64,000 nt of DNA from Blautia pseudococcoides (GTDB lineage Bacteria > Bacillota > Clostridia > Lachnospirales > Lachnospiraceae). The position numbers were made by a program, and so were the translations under genes. Of this stretch, positions 50,806-59,649 are shown in pieces. Within the stretch, counting starts at the first letter, position 1, and every line of letters begins with the position of its first letter. The stretch lies in assembly GCF_001689125.2 (NCBI RefSeq), contig NZ_CP015405.2:2266001-2330000 (forward strand), read 5' to 3'. The notes under the pieces are model-generated. The model saw only the letters and a list, made by a program, of their open reading frames with translations. It was not told where the DNA came from and searched no databases.

Positions 50806-51756
50806 ATGTACCATTTACTGAATCAATATTTAGATACAAAACAGATTGTAATGCTGGGAATCATCATTACCTTTCTCATCACATTTTTTGCCCTGAAACA
50901 TCCCTTTTCCTTTCTCCCCAGTGACCAGGGACGGGATTTCGCCTTAAACGGCGCGCTCTCAAAAGGTAAGACAAGAGGCGTTGGGCTCACGTTTGTCATC
51001 TGTTTTATCATCGGCACGGTTCTCTTTATGCCTCTTGACAAAGAGTATATCGTCTACGCCATACTGCTTTTCTGTATTATGCTGAGCGGATACCTGGACG
51101 ATGCTGCAGAGACGCCGTGGAATGAATACAAAAAAGGTCTGATCGACCTCATCATCTCCGCTGTGGCTGTTCTCACTTTCCTGAATTTTAACAGTACCAC
51201 CATCTCTCTTGGTTTTACGGAGCTGGAAATACCAAAAGTAGTCTTTGCCATACTGGGCATTATCCTCTTCTGGGTCTCCATCAATGTAACAAACTGTACC
51301 GATGGTGTGGACGGGCTGTGTGCCAGTCTCTGTGTGATCGTGATGCTGTCCTTTGGCCTGATTTTTAAAGAAACTCTGGGAACTTACGTGATCGCCAATT
51401 TCCTTTTTGCTGCTGTCCTGCTGGCATATCTGTACTTTAATTCCTCCCCCAGCAGTATGCTGATGGGAGACGCAGGCTCCCGGGCACTGGGCTTTTATAT
51501 TGCAGTGATCGCTATCAAATCCCATCATCCGGTCATCTACCTTCTTCTGGCAGGTGTACTGATCATTGACGGCGGCCTGGGACTTGTAAAACTCTTCCTG
51601 AAAAGATTTTTAAAAATCTCGATCCTGAAAAATACAAGAACCCCTATTCATGACCACGTGAGAAAAAAATGCGGCTGGTCAGATACTCAGGTTGTTGTCC
51701 GTTTCCTGATCATCCAGGTGATCCTGGCTGTTGCAGCATACATGCTGGTAAAATAA
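50806..51756 (+). CDS. MraY/WecA-family phospho-sugar transferase
   Basis: A 316-residue polytopic membrane transferase with about ten helices. Family motifs are GYLDDAAETPWNE (Asp pair), NVTNCTDGVDGLCA, LMGDAGSRALG, and the cytosolic TPIHDHVRKK loop in place of MraY's PxHHHxE. It joins a UDP-sugar phosphate to undecaprenyl phosphate. It may be the functional MraY of this organism or a paralogue for another polymer; the dcw cluster is not in view. MurT/GatD follow 0.7 kb downstream. The start has no strong binding site. Confidence 0.88.
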   Translation: MYHLLNQYLDTKQIVMLGIIITFLITFFALKHPFSFLPSDQGRDFALNGALSKGKTRGVGLTFVICFIIGTVLFMPLDKEYIVYAILLFCIMLSGYLDDAAETPWNEYKKGLIDLIISAVAVLTFLNFNSTTISLGFTELEIPKVVFAILGIILFWVSINVTNCTDGVDGLCASLCVIVMLSFGLIFKETLGTYVIANFLFAAVLLAYLYFNSSPSSMLMGDAGSRALGFYIAVIAIKSHHPVIYLLLAGVLIIDGGLGLVKLFLKRFLKISILKNTRTPIHDHVRKKCGWSDTQVVVRFLIIQVILAVAAYMLVK

Positions 51757-51862
51757 AACATAAAAAGAGAAACACGCCATGACAGCTGTGCTTCTCTTTT
51801 TCCTTTCCCCCTCGTTTTGCTGTTCCTCATACACTGTCCAGTGTCGTCTCAGATCTGAGCTA

Positions 51863-52057
51863 TCAGATATGAATTATAATATCCTGAACATCACAATTTA
51901 GAATATCACAGAGCACATCAATGGTTTTTGTGGTTATGGCTTCACCCTTTTTCATCCTGTGCAGGGTATTGGCTGATATACCATGAGTGTGAATCAATTG
52001 ATACTCCGTCAAATCTCTCCGGAACAGTGTCTCGTAAAACGGTTTATAACTAATCAT
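51863..52057 (-). CDS. XRE-family Cro/C1-type regulator (64 aa)
   Basis: A 64-residue HTH protein starting at ATG 52057 (GGAGAAG upstream). The HTH reads DLTEYQLIHTHGISANTLHRMKKGE, then TIDVLCDILNCDVQDII, as in YozG/SinR-type short repressors. It has no dimerisation or sensor domain. It is divergent from the 45-aa gene at 52170. A TACTCAA-type palindrome lies over the shared promoter, so it likely represses both. Confidence 0.9.
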   Translation of the reverse strand: MISYKPFYETLFRRDLTEYQLIHTHGISANTLHRMKKGEAITTKTIDVLCDILNCDVQDIIIHI

Positions 52058-52108
52058 AAACACTTCTCCTATCCAACACATTTATTGAATAGTATCATAC
52101 TCAATCTC

Positions 52109-52137
52109 TTGACTATACTCAAAATATTGAGTATATT
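52109..52137 (+). promoter_or_regulatory. Promoter of the 45-aa gene
   Basis: -35 TTGACT (52109-52114) and -10 TATATT (52132-52137) have a 17-base spacer. The palindrome at 52114-52135 fills the spacer almost completely. Confidence 0.75.
52114..52135. promoter_or_regulatory. Operator-like palindrome for the XRE regulator
   Basis: Nine-base arms TATACTCAA (52114-52122) and TTGAGTATA (52127-52135) flank AATA. A further half site (ATACTCAA) lies at about 52098-52105. The position between -35 and -10 implies repression. Confidence 0.7.
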
Positions 52138-52169
52138 TAAAACAAAAGAATGAAATGGGGGAATATTTT

Positions 52170-52307
52170 ATGACAAATCATGAAGAGCCAAAACATTCAT
52201 CAGAATACGACAAGAAACAGTTCCTTGAAAGCTGTGACAGGTATGAGGACAAAATCCTGGAAAATATTATTAAAAAAGCAAAAGAGATGGGGCTTCTGGA
52301 AGATTAG
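52170..52307 (+). CDS. Small hypothetical protein (45 aa) under XRE control
   Basis: A 45-residue charged helical protein (MTNHEEPKHSSEYDKKQFLE; ILENIIKKAKEMGLLED) starting at ATG 52170 behind ATGGGGGA. It has its own consensus-like promoter with an embedded operator, and a terminator just after the stop. It is thus a stand-alone, regulated gene. No family is recognised; toxin, antitoxin or small regulator roles are all possible. Confidence 0.6.
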   Translation: MTNHEEPKHSSEYDKKQFLESCDRYEDKILENIIKKAKEMGLLED

Positions 52308-52312
52308 TCTTA

Positions 52313-52342
52313 CCCCGGCCGGGATGTGCCGGGGATTTTTTT
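52313..52342 (+). terminator. Intrinsic terminator after the 45-aa gene
   Basis: A 7-bp GC stem (CCCCGGC 52313-52319 with GCCGGGG 52328-52334) is followed by ATTTTTTT. Confidence 0.85.
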
Positions 52343-52360
52343 CTCAATGCAGAATGCCGC

Positions 52361-52389
52361 TTGTACTCTTTCCCCACTTTATGTATAAT
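52361..52389 (+). promoter_or_regulatory. Promoter of the murT-gatD operon
   Basis: -35 TTGTAC (52361-52366) and -10 TATAAT (52384-52389) have a 17-base spacer, 69 bases before the ATG at 52459. Confidence 0.7.
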
Positions 52390-52458
52390 AAATGGGGAAT
52401 CTGGAAACCCTGACTGCGGCTGAAAAAACCGCAAATAAAAACAAAGGAACTTTAGTAT

Positions 52459-53796
52459 ATGAATATAAAAAGACTTTTTGCTGTATGGAGCGCCAAACTC
52501 ATTAAGACAGCCTGTCAGATCACCGGCAGACAGGGTGTGACTCTGGCCGGAAAAATAGCACTCTCCATCTATCCGCCCATTTTAAAAGAACTGGCCTGTG
52601 AAGTCAGAAAAGACATTTTTGTAGTCTGCGGCACCAATGGCAAGACGACTACCAACAATCTGTTGGCCTCTGTTCTGGAAGCAAACGGCTGCAGGGTTGT
52701 CTGCAACCGCACCGGCTCCAACATGCTGAACGGTGTGGTTTCCGCCTTTGTCCTGAATGCCCGGACAAACGGCCATCTGGATGCGGATTATGCCTGTATC
52801 GAGATTGACGAGGCTTCCACGGTCCGTGTATTTCCCCACTTCAAACCGGACTATATGGTCCTGACTAATCTGTTCCGTGACCAGTTAGACCGCTACGGGG
52901 AGATAGACACCACTATGAACCTTCTGTCCCGGGCCATGAAAATGGCACCTGATATGAAGCTTTTAGTCAACGGGGATGACTCTCTGTCCACCTTTCTCGC
53001 CATGGACAATGACAATCCGTACACCACTTACGGCATCAGTGAACAGGTGTACAAAGAACAGGATTCCCGGGAGATCCGGGAAGGCCGTTTCTGCAAACGC
53101 TGCGGAGAAAAAATGGAATACAAATTCTACCATTACAGCCAACTGGGGGATTATTTCTGTCCCAAATGCGGTTTTGCCCGTCCTACACCAGAATTTGACG
53201 GCAGCCATATTGATATGTCGGAGGGTCTGTCCTTTGATGTAGGCCATTTTCATATAAAAGCCAATTACCGTGGTTTTTACAATATATATAATATACTGGC
53301 AGTCTACGGCGCTGCCTCCCTGGCGGGTATTCCCCTTGACCGTTTTAACAGGATTCTGGGTGACTACACGCCTCAGTTCGGAAGAAATGAACTTTTTGAA
53401 ATCAGCGGTACGAAAGTTATGCTGAACCTGGCTAAAAACCCGGCAGGTTTTAACCAGAATATCGGAGCGGTCATGACTGACACTTCCCCCAAGGATATCA
53501 TAATCCTGATCAATGACAACAGCCAGGACGGCACGGATGTATCCTGGCTCTGGGATGTGGATTTTGACAAGCTGAAGGACGCCAATGCCGCATCCATAAC
53601 CGTCAGCGGCATCCGCTGCCAGGATATGCGCCTGCGGCTGAAATACGTGGATATTCCCTCCTCTCTGGAGCCTGATATAGAGAAGGCTATCCAGACCCGA
53701 ATCCAAAGCGGAACCAAAAATCTGTATCTGCTGGTAAACTACACCGGCCTGTATACCACCCATAATATTTTGAAGAAAATGGAGGGCAGAAAATGA
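52459..53796 (+). CDS. murT: Lipid II isoglutaminyl synthase, MurT subunit
   Basis: A 445-residue Mur-ligase-like enzyme that, with GatD, amidates the D-Glu of lipid II to D-isoglutamine. ATP loop VCGTNGKTTTNNLLASVLE, then IDEASTVRVFPHFKPDYMVLTNLFRDQLDRYGE, a Cys4 zinc ribbon (CKRCGEKMEY; YFCPKCGF) inserted in the central domain, and a DUF1727 C-terminal domain (KNPAGFNQNIGAV; DVSWLWDVDF). Length is normal. It overlaps gatD by four bases (ATGA), as in other Gram-positives. Confidence 0.96.
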   Translation: MNIKRLFAVWSAKLIKTACQITGRQGVTLAGKIALSIYPPILKELACEVRKDIFVVCGTNGKTTTNNLLASVLEANGCRVVCNRTGSNMLNGVVSAFVLNARTNGHLDADYACIEIDEASTVRVFPHFKPDYMVLTNLFRDQLDRYGEIDTTMNLLSRAMKMAPDMKLLVNGDDSLSTFLAMDNDNPYTTYGISEQVYKEQDSREIREGRFCKRCGEKMEYKFYHYSQLGDYFCPKCGFARPTPEFDGSHIDMSEGLSFDVGHFHIKANYRGFYNIYNILAVYGAASLAGIPLDRFNRILGDYTPQFGRNELFEISGTKVMLNLAKNPAGFNQNIGAVMTDTSPKDIIILINDNSQDGTDVSWLWDVDFDKLKDANAASITVSGIRCQDMRLRLKYVDIPSSLEPDIEKAIQTRIQSGTKNLYLLVNYTGLYTTHNILKKMEGRK

Positions 53797-54518
53797 TGAA
53801 GATCACCATCGGACATTTATATCCGGACCTGCTGAACCTGTATGGGGACAGGGGAAATATCCAGTGCATGAGGAAGCGCTGCCAGTGGAGAGGCATTGAT
53901 GCTGAGACCATAGAATACCAGCTTGAAGACCGTATTGATTTTTCTGCTCTTGACATTGTGCTTCTGGGCGGAGGATCTGACAGGGAACAAATGCTGGTCT
54001 GTGACAGGCTGCGCAGCATTCAGAAGGATTTCAGAGATTATGTGGAGGACAACGGTGTGGTGATTGCCGTCTGCGGCGGTTATCAGCTTCTTGGTCATTA
54101 TTATAACACAGATGACGGACGCATTGAAGGCCTTTCCCTTGTTGACTTATACACAGAACAGGGCAGCCCCCGCCTGATCGACAACATTGTACTGGAGAAT
54201 GATAAATTCAGCCTTCCCATTGTGGGCTTTGAAAATCACGGAGGCCGCACCTATATCGGGGACAATGAGCCTTTCGGAAAAGTCCTCTATGGAAGCGGCA
54301 ACAACGGAGAGGACAAGGCAGAGGGTGTGCTTTACAAAAATGTTGTGGGCACCTATCTCCACGGCCCCCTTCTTCCCAAAAATCCGCATATCTGCGATCA
54401 TCTGATCGCAAACGCTCTGGAACGCAAATACGGAAAAGCGGAGCTGGCTCCCCTCGATGACAGCCAGGAGATTGAGGCAAACCAGTATATCTATCATCGC
54501 TTTACAGCCAAACAATAG
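53793..54518 (+). CDS. gatD: Lipid II isoglutaminyl synthase, glutamine amidotransferase subunit
   Basis: A 241-residue class I (triad) glutaminase that supplies ammonia to MurT. LNLYGDRGNIQCMRKRCQWRG opens the domain, the nucleophile Cys lies in VIAVCGGYQLLG, and the second catalytic residue in GTYLHGPLLPKNP. It is coupled to murT by overlap. The amidation is often essential and affects cross-linking by transpeptidases. Confidence 0.95.
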   Translation: MMKITIGHLYPDLLNLYGDRGNIQCMRKRCQWRGIDAETIEYQLEDRIDFSALDIVLLGGGSDREQMLVCDRLRSIQKDFRDYVEDNGVVIAVCGGYQLLGHYYNTDDGRIEGLSLVDLYTEQGSPRLIDNIVLENDKFSLPIVGFENHGGRTYIGDNEPFGKVLYGSGNNGEDKAEGVLYKNVVGTYLHGPLLPKNPHICDHLIANALERKYGKAELAPLDDSQEIEANQYIYHRFTAKQ

Positions 54519-54565
54519 ATAAATACCGGAGTCTTATGATCGCTATGAACAGAAGGGGATAACTT

Positions 54566-55903
54566 ATGGGATACCGAGTCGCACTGCTGCTGAAACAGCA
54601 CTACTACCAACATTTTAATCATCGCCTGCCCGGCATCAGCGAAGATATCTTTGTAGAATGTTTTACTTATGATACCTTGGAGGAACTCAAAACAATATTT
54701 CTGCAAAACAAAAACAACTTTGAAGGATTTCTGGTCAGCGGTATTGCCCCCATGAAAGCCATATACTCCCTTGGGGAGCAGGCTGCCGATGCTGTTGTTG
54801 ACTATTTTCATATCAGTGTGGAGAACACCTACCGTATTCTGCTTCAGCAGATTGTTTTGAATGAACAACTGAAATTGTCCCGAATCGGCATGGATTTCCT
54901 TCAGGACGGCCACACCTTAAAAGAGCTCTTGGAGAGCAATCGGTTTGCCCAGCGCATCCGAGAATTTGAGGATGAGTGGATAGCGTATTCATCCAATGTG
55001 GATCTGGATGAGAGAGAGGCTGCCCTCTCCGAAAAATACAGGGAGCTGGCAGCACAGGACAAACTGGATATGGTCATCACTTATTTTTACAGCGTGATCG
55101 AAAATCTGAGTGACACCTCTATCCCCTGCATTTATGTGTATCCTGACGAGAACATGATAAGCGATATTCTGAACAGTATGAAAAAAAGCATTTCCATAAA
55201 AAGCATGAAGAACCATCTTCCTGCAGTCATACATATTAATATGGAAAATATGCCTGTACAGGATGAAATGTCATATGAAACCACCCGTCTGGAGATCAAT
55301 AAAATGATCGTGGAACTGAACCGGAAATATCTGAACCGCCTTATCATAAAAAACACGTACCGGGATTTTGAACTTTACGGTGATCACAGTATCATAAAAG
55401 AGATCACAGGGGAATTTCAAAAATGTCAGATCCTGGACCTGCTCCACAGCCTGCCTTCTTTCAGAGGCTCTGTGGGATACGGCATTGGCCGCACCTTTTA
55501 TCAGGCCAGAGTAAATGCCATTGATGCCAGTCATTATTCCAGAAACGGCAGCCAGCAGGAGGACGGCAGCTACCTGATCGACGAAAATGATCAGCTCACA
55601 GTCCTGCAGATAGGCCTGGTCCCGGCCGGAATGAAAGTGTCAGGCGATTACATCCATGACATTGCGGACAAGGTGAGCCTTTCCTCAGAGACCATTGTCA
55701 GGATCATCCGTGTCATGAAACAGGAGGGCACCAATAAACTTACCTCCCAGGAATTGATGCATCACCTTAATATCTCCGCCAGAGCGGCCAATAAATTTCT
55801 GGCTGCCCTGCAGAAGGACGGATACGCGGAAGTTGTGGGCATGAGACGTTCCGGAAATAAAGGGAGGCCCATCAACATATATCAGATCAATCTGAAATAC
55901 TGA
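54566..55903 (+). CDS. Transcriptional regulator with PrpR-like sensor region and C-terminal winged helix
   Basis: A 445-residue protein. The N-terminal half (GYRVALLLKQHYYQHFNHRL; FVECFTYDTLEELKTIFLQN) has a PrpR_N-like alpha/beta look, and a middle region is coiled (DLDEREAALSEKYREL). The last 75 residues are a winged helix (IADKVSLSSETIVRIIRVMKQ; LNISARAANKFLAALQKDGY). A GAAGGGGAT site precedes ATG 54566. It faces the M20 amidohydrolase and YfcC genes across a terminator and may regulate them; no operator was identified. Confidence 0.75.
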   Translation: MGYRVALLLKQHYYQHFNHRLPGISEDIFVECFTYDTLEELKTIFLQNKNNFEGFLVSGIAPMKAIYSLGEQAADAVVDYFHISVENTYRILLQQIVLNEQLKLSRIGMDFLQDGHTLKELLESNRFAQRIREFEDEWIAYSSNVDLDEREAALSEKYRELAAQDKLDMVITYFYSVIENLSDTSIPCIYVYPDENMISDILNSMKKSISIKSMKNHLPAVIHINMENMPVQDEMSYETTRLEINKMIVELNRKYLNRLIIKNTYRDFELYGDHSIIKEITGEFQKCQILDLLHSLPSFRGSVGYGIGRTFYQARVNAIDASHYSRNGSQQEDGSYLIDENDQLTVLQIGLVPAGMKVSGDYIHDIADKVSLSSETIVRIIRVMKQEGTNKLTSQELMHHLNISARAANKFLAALQKDGYAEVVGMRRSGNKGRPINIYQINLKY

Positions 55904-55930
55904 TCCATCCGCATGTTCTCTTTGATAGAA

Positions 55931-55973
55931 AAAACAGCAGCCTTACCGGTTTATCCGGAACGGCTGCTGTTTT
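55931..55973. terminator. Bidirectional intrinsic terminator
   Basis: A 12-bp stem (AAAACAGCAGCC 55931-55942 with GGCTGCTGTTTT 55962-55973) has an inner CCGG/CCGG hairpin, between convergent genes. Confidence 0.85.
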
Positions 55974-55993
55974 GCCCTGCTGTCTTATTATTT

Positions 55994-57421
55994 TTATAAA
56001 TCCGGCTTTATCTCTTCTGGAATCGGACAATGATAGCCACCTTTCACTGCTTTGAGGAACTCTTTCTTTGCCTCCTCAGCTATCCGAGGATTCTGAAAAA
56101 CATCAATAGCTGACATCCCCATAACCTTTGCCGCAGTGATCATACCCTTTATCCCTATGGAAGACCCTGACTGACTGACCTCCTGCCAGGAATGCCCAGG
56201 AGTTCCAAAAGCTTTGCAGGCTGTAAGGATCTGCCCTGTGGGCGCCTGATAGCTCACGTCCCCCACATCTGTACTTCCCGGCATGACCGTTTTCAGGGGA
56301 TTTATGGGAAAAACTGCATCTGCCAGCACTTTACCCTCCATCTCTGCAGCCGCATTCTCCCCGTGCTGATCTTCCACCGCCGTCACAGCTTCCTGCATGA
56401 TTTCCTCCGAAAATGTACTCTGGATTTTCTCAGCCAACGCGTAATCATGGGTGTCAAAATCCGGCGCTCCTGCCTCCCGAAAATTCTCCATCAATACGTT
56501 TCCAAGGACCTTATTGGGGATATAGTCGCTGAATCCATCCCCCCGCACCACCTTATAGGAGGTACCTGTCATGATAGCTGCTCCCCGTGCCACTTCGCAG
56601 ATCCTTTCAAATATTTCAAAAGACTGGCGAAGCCGCGGAGCTCTGGCTTCGTAATAGACAGATGCAGTCTCCTGTACCACATTTGCCGCGCTTCCTCCTG
56701 CGTTGGTGATCGCGTAGTGAATTCTGGCCTCCGGGATCACATGCTCCCTTAAAAAATTACATCCCACATTCATAAGCTCCACTGCGTCCAGGGCACTTCT
56801 TCCCAGATGGGGAGACGCGGAGGCGTGAGACGCTTTGCCGTGGAAAATAAAAGCAGCGCAGATATCCGCCAGCGAACTGGATGAAAAAAGCCCGTTCACG
56901 TCCCAGGGATGCCAGCAGAACACCGCATCAAGGCCTTCAAAGCAGCCCTCCCGTGCCATAAAAGTTTTACCCGAACCTTTCTCTTCCCCCGGGCAGCCAA
57001 AGTAGATAATGGTTCCTGCTCCTCTGCTCTCCTCCAGGTAAGCCTTAACGGCAACTGCCGCCGCAAGGGAACCGGTGCCCAGCAGATTATGGCCACATCC
57101 ATGACCGCAGTCTGTCTCCTCTCTCTTTTCCTGCGTATCTCTCCCCGGCTTCTGGCTAAGCCCAGGAAGCGCATCGAATTCCCCCAAAATGGCAACCACC
57201 GGTCCGCCGGTGCCAAAGGTTCCCTTAAAGGCTGTGGGAATTCCCGCCAGCCCTGTTTCCACCTGAAACCCCTCCGCTTCCAGCGTATCCTGCAGTAATT
57301 TTGCTGATCGGTATTCATGAAATCCCAGTTCTGCATATTCCCATATTTTCCGGCTGATATCAGAGTAAGTCTTCTCCTTCTCTGCAATTCTTCTGCATAA
57401 TCTTTCTTTTGCCTCTGTCAT
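55994..57421 (-). CDS. M20 family amidohydrolase (AbgB-like)
   Basis: A 475-residue metallo-amidohydrolase close to p-aminobenzoyl-glutamate hydrolase subunit B. Metal and catalytic motifs are ILGEFDALPGLSQ, CGHGCGHNLLGTGSLAA, YFGCPGEEKGSGKTFM, AVFCWHPWDVN, and the dimerisation lid GKASHASASPHLGRSALDAVELM. It hydrolyses an amide in N-acyl or aminobenzoyl amino acids. The YfcC-type carrier gene ends 13 bases upstream, so the pair imports and cleaves one substrate. Which one cannot be told. Confidence 0.9.
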   Translation of the reverse strand: MTEAKERLCRRIAEKEKTYSDISRKIWEYAELGFHEYRSAKLLQDTLEAEGFQVETGLAGIPTAFKGTFGTGGPVVAILGEFDALPGLSQKPGRDTQEKREETDCGHGCGHNLLGTGSLAAAVAVKAYLEESRGAGTIIYFGCPGEEKGSGKTFMAREGCFEGLDAVFCWHPWDVNGLFSSSSLADICAAFIFHGKASHASASPHLGRSALDAVELMNVGCNFLREHVIPEARIHYAITNAGGSAANVVQETASVYYEARAPRLRQSFEIFERICEVARGAAIMTGTSYKVVRGDGFSDYIPNKVLGNVLMENFREAGAPDFDTHDYALAEKIQSTFSEEIMQEAVTAVEDQHGENAAAEMEGKVLADAVFPINPLKTVMPGSTDVGDVSYQAPTGQILTACKAFGTPGHSWQEVSQSGSSIGIKGMITAAKVMGMSAIDVFQNPRIAEEAKKEFLKAVKGGYHCPIPEEIKPDL

Positions 57422-57434
57422 TTTCTTCCTCTCC

Positions 57435-58832
57435 TTATATACCCACCATTACAGCTCCCATGATCAGGATAACTTCCATCGCGATCCACATTAAAAATAA
57501 TTTCCAGATAAATTTGTACCACTTATTCATACCAATCCCCATAACACCGCACATCATAGCGCATCCTGTAGGCCAGAACATTTTAGAAAATCCATCCCCA
57601 AACTGATAAGCTATAACAGCGATCTCACGGCTCAGTCCGACCACATCGGCAAGGGGCGCCATAATAGGTACGGTCACTACAGCCTGCCCGGTTCCTGATG
57701 GAACAAAGAAGTTGATCAGGTTCTGCGCCAGCAGCATGGCAAATGCGGAAAGTCCGGAGGGGAATCCTTTTACTATATTAGATAAATACAAAACTGCTGT
57801 GTCAATAATATTACCTGAACTCATCACCACTTCGATCGAGCGGGCAAAACCAATCATAAGAACCGTGAATACCATGGATTTTGAGGATTCCACAAAGGAA
57901 TCTGCAATTTTACTAGGTCCCATTTTATTGATAAGGCCGGTTATCACCATTCCGATAAAAAATACTGCTGCAAGCTGCTGCAGATAAAAACCAAACTTTG
58001 CAACTCCCACCGCGATGGTCATGATAATAATTCCAAATCCCACTAACGTGAGCTTCTGTCTGCCTGTAAAAGGCATCTGCATAACCTCATCTCGGCTGGC
58101 AGTGACTGTGGGCTCCGGTACGCCGTAGAGATAACTCTTTGTGGGGTCTTTTTTTATCTTTTTTGCATAGTGCATTATGTAGATTATAGTTACAGTCACA
58201 AAACAGACAAATGCCACGATCCGGAATGTGGTGATTTTGCCTCCAACACTTGGAATTCCTGCAATACTGCTTCCCAGGCCAACCGTAAAGGGGTTAAGGA
58301 CTGCCGCGGCAAAGCCAACACCGGTTCCCAGAATCACGATGGAAGCCCCTACTATCCTGTCATATCCCAGTGTGATCGCAATAGCGACAAACGCCGGGAT
58401 CAGTCCCCAGGCCTCCTCATTCATGCCAAATGTAGTTCCCCCAAGAGCAAAAAGAGTAAAGAATATGGGAATCAGGAAATAATCCTTGTCCTTGATCTTC
58501 CTCAGTATAGAACCGACCAGAGCATTCAATGTTCCGGTACTCATAAGCAAAGTAACGTACCCACAGGCGAAAAGCAGAAAAAATATAATATCCGCTGCAT
58601 TCACAAACCCCTGAAAGATACTCATGCAAAAAGCCCAGGGGCCTATAGGATTGGCATCCACCGCATGATAACTCCCCGCTACTACCAGTTCTCTCCCCAA
58701 AGCCGGGTCCACCGCCCTGTCAAACTGTCCTGCCGGTAAAACCCAGGTCAGTATGGCACTGATAAGAACCATTGTCATCATGATCACGTAGGCATGGGGC
58801 ATAGAAAATTTGAATTTCCTCTCTCTTTTCAT
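57435..58832 (-). CDS. YfcC family membrane carrier
   Basis: A 465-residue carrier of the ion-transporter superfamily with about 12 membrane helices. FSMPHAYVIMMTMVLISAILTWVLPAGQFDR is the standard YfcC/ArcD-like opening, GTTFGMNEEAWGLIPAFVAIA and NFFVPSGTGQAVVTVPIMAPLAD are conserved hairpin loops, and FGDGFSKMFWPTGCAMM comes near the end. Substrates in the family are amino acids, peptides or carboxylates. It is first in the operon with the M20 amidohydrolase. AGGAGG-like AAAGGAGG precedes the ATG. Confidence 0.9.
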   Translation of the reverse strand: MKRERKFKFSMPHAYVIMMTMVLISAILTWVLPAGQFDRAVDPALGRELVVAGSYHAVDANPIGPWAFCMSIFQGFVNAADIIFFLLFACGYVTLLMSTGTLNALVGSILRKIKDKDYFLIPIFFTLFALGGTTFGMNEEAWGLIPAFVAIAITLGYDRIVGASIVILGTGVGFAAAVLNPFTVGLGSSIAGIPSVGGKITTFRIVAFVCFVTVTIIYIMHYAKKIKKDPTKSYLYGVPEPTVTASRDEVMQMPFTGRQKLTLVGFGIIIMTIAVGVAKFGFYLQQLAAVFFIGMVITGLINKMGPSKIADSFVESSKSMVFTVLMIGFARSIEVVMSSGNIIDTAVLYLSNIVKGFPSGLSAFAMLLAQNLINFFVPSGTGQAVVTVPIMAPLADVVGLSREIAVIAYQFGDGFSKMFWPTGCAMMCGVMGIGMNKWYKFIWKLFLMWIAMEVILIMGAVMVGI

Positions 58833-59284
58833 TTAAAAATCCTCCTTTTTACTTTTACGCTGTAAACTGCTGATTATTTTAAGCATACTTACAGAACCAT
58901 TCTTTTATATTTAGAATACCACTCTGCTTAAATAAAGTCAATTGGCAGTAATTGCAGATAATATCTCTTGAATTTCGGAAATAATACACAAAAAATGACG
59001 GCTTGATGTGGGTTTCGTTTCTGGAATGAATCATGATACTGTAAATTACATTTAAAGCCAGATTCCTTATAGATACGGCTGCACCGTGACCATAACACTG
59101 CTGTTCACAGTTTTCTGCCCTGGAGGCGTTTCCCCGGAGAAAACTGCACTAAAGGGGAGTGGATGTGAAGTGTAACATCATTATAGAAATATTCGTGATT
59201 ATGTAATACAAAATAGTGGAAATTCCTAATTTTAAATGTTATACTAGTTATTGAAATTATTTTATGTATGAGGAGGATTACAAC
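58833..59284. other. Intergenic region between divergent transcripts
   Basis: About 450 AT-rich bases hold no ORF with a ribosome binding site. A TATACT at about 59239-59244 could be the -10 box of the 73-aa gene, but no good -35 pairs with it. The YfcC promoter should also lie here. Confidence 0.45.
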
Positions 59285-59506
59285 ATGGCGAGAGGACGCA
59301 AAAAAGAGACGAGGACACTGGATGAACAACTGCAGGCAGTTATCGGGGAAATCGCCACATATGAAGAAACTTTAAAAGAATTACGCCGCAAGAAAAAAGA
59401 GATTGAGCAGAAAATCACGGAAGACAAAAAAGAGGCTTTATATAGAGCAGTAATGGAATCCGGCAAATCACTGGAGGAAGTTCTGGCTGGTTTATGCAAC
59501 GAATAA
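59285..59506 (+). CDS. Small basic coiled-coil protein (73 aa), DUF4315-like layout
   Basis: A 73-residue protein starting at ATG 59285 behind GGAGG. It opens with a basic MARGRKKETR segment resembling an AT-hook and continues as a long coiled-coil (TYEETLKELRRKKKEIEQKI). A short C-terminal helix (SGKSLEEVLAGL) ends it. The layout resembles DUF4315/H-NS-like small proteins, so DNA or protein binding is plausible. A strong hairpin overlapping the convergent gene follows the stop. Confidence 0.65.
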   Translation: MARGRKKETRTLDEQLQAVIGEIATYEETLKELRRKKKEIEQKITEDKKEALYRAVMESGKSLEEVLAGLCNE

Positions 59507-59514
59507 AACATAAG

Positions 59515-59649
59515 TCAGCCCTCCGGCTGTTCAAATCTGAACAGCCGGGGGGCTGACACCGGCGGCTGCTGGGTCTGCACACACCCGGACCTTTCCGTCT
59601 CATCCGTAACCAGTGGTATTTCAATAAACTTATATCCATATTTCTTCAT
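59515..59649 (-). CDS. Very small hypothetical protein (44 aa)
   Basis: The ATG at 59649 lies in an ATGA overlap with the stop of the 37-aa gene and has GAGGAGAG upstream. The product MKKYGYKFIEIPLVTDETE is followed by a Pro/Gln stretch and PRLFRFEQPEG. Its last 40 bases form one side and the loop of a large hairpin, so the terminator is built into the gene. No family is recognised. Confidence 0.5.
   Translation of the reverse strand: MKKYGYKFIEIPLVTDETERSGCVQTQQPPVSAPRLFRFEQPEG
59516..59555. terminator. Strong hairpin between convergent small genes
   Basis: An 18-bp stem (59516-59533 with 59538-59555, one G-T-type mismatch) has a four-base loop. It follows the 73-aa gene stop and lies inside the 3' end of the 44-aa gene. 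T-tracts are short on both sides. Confidence 0.6.

Noticed and set aside
58170..58739. 189-codon ORF opposite the YfcC gene
   Set aside because: Antisense shadow of a clearly coding carrier gene; composition is charged and repetitive with no start site.
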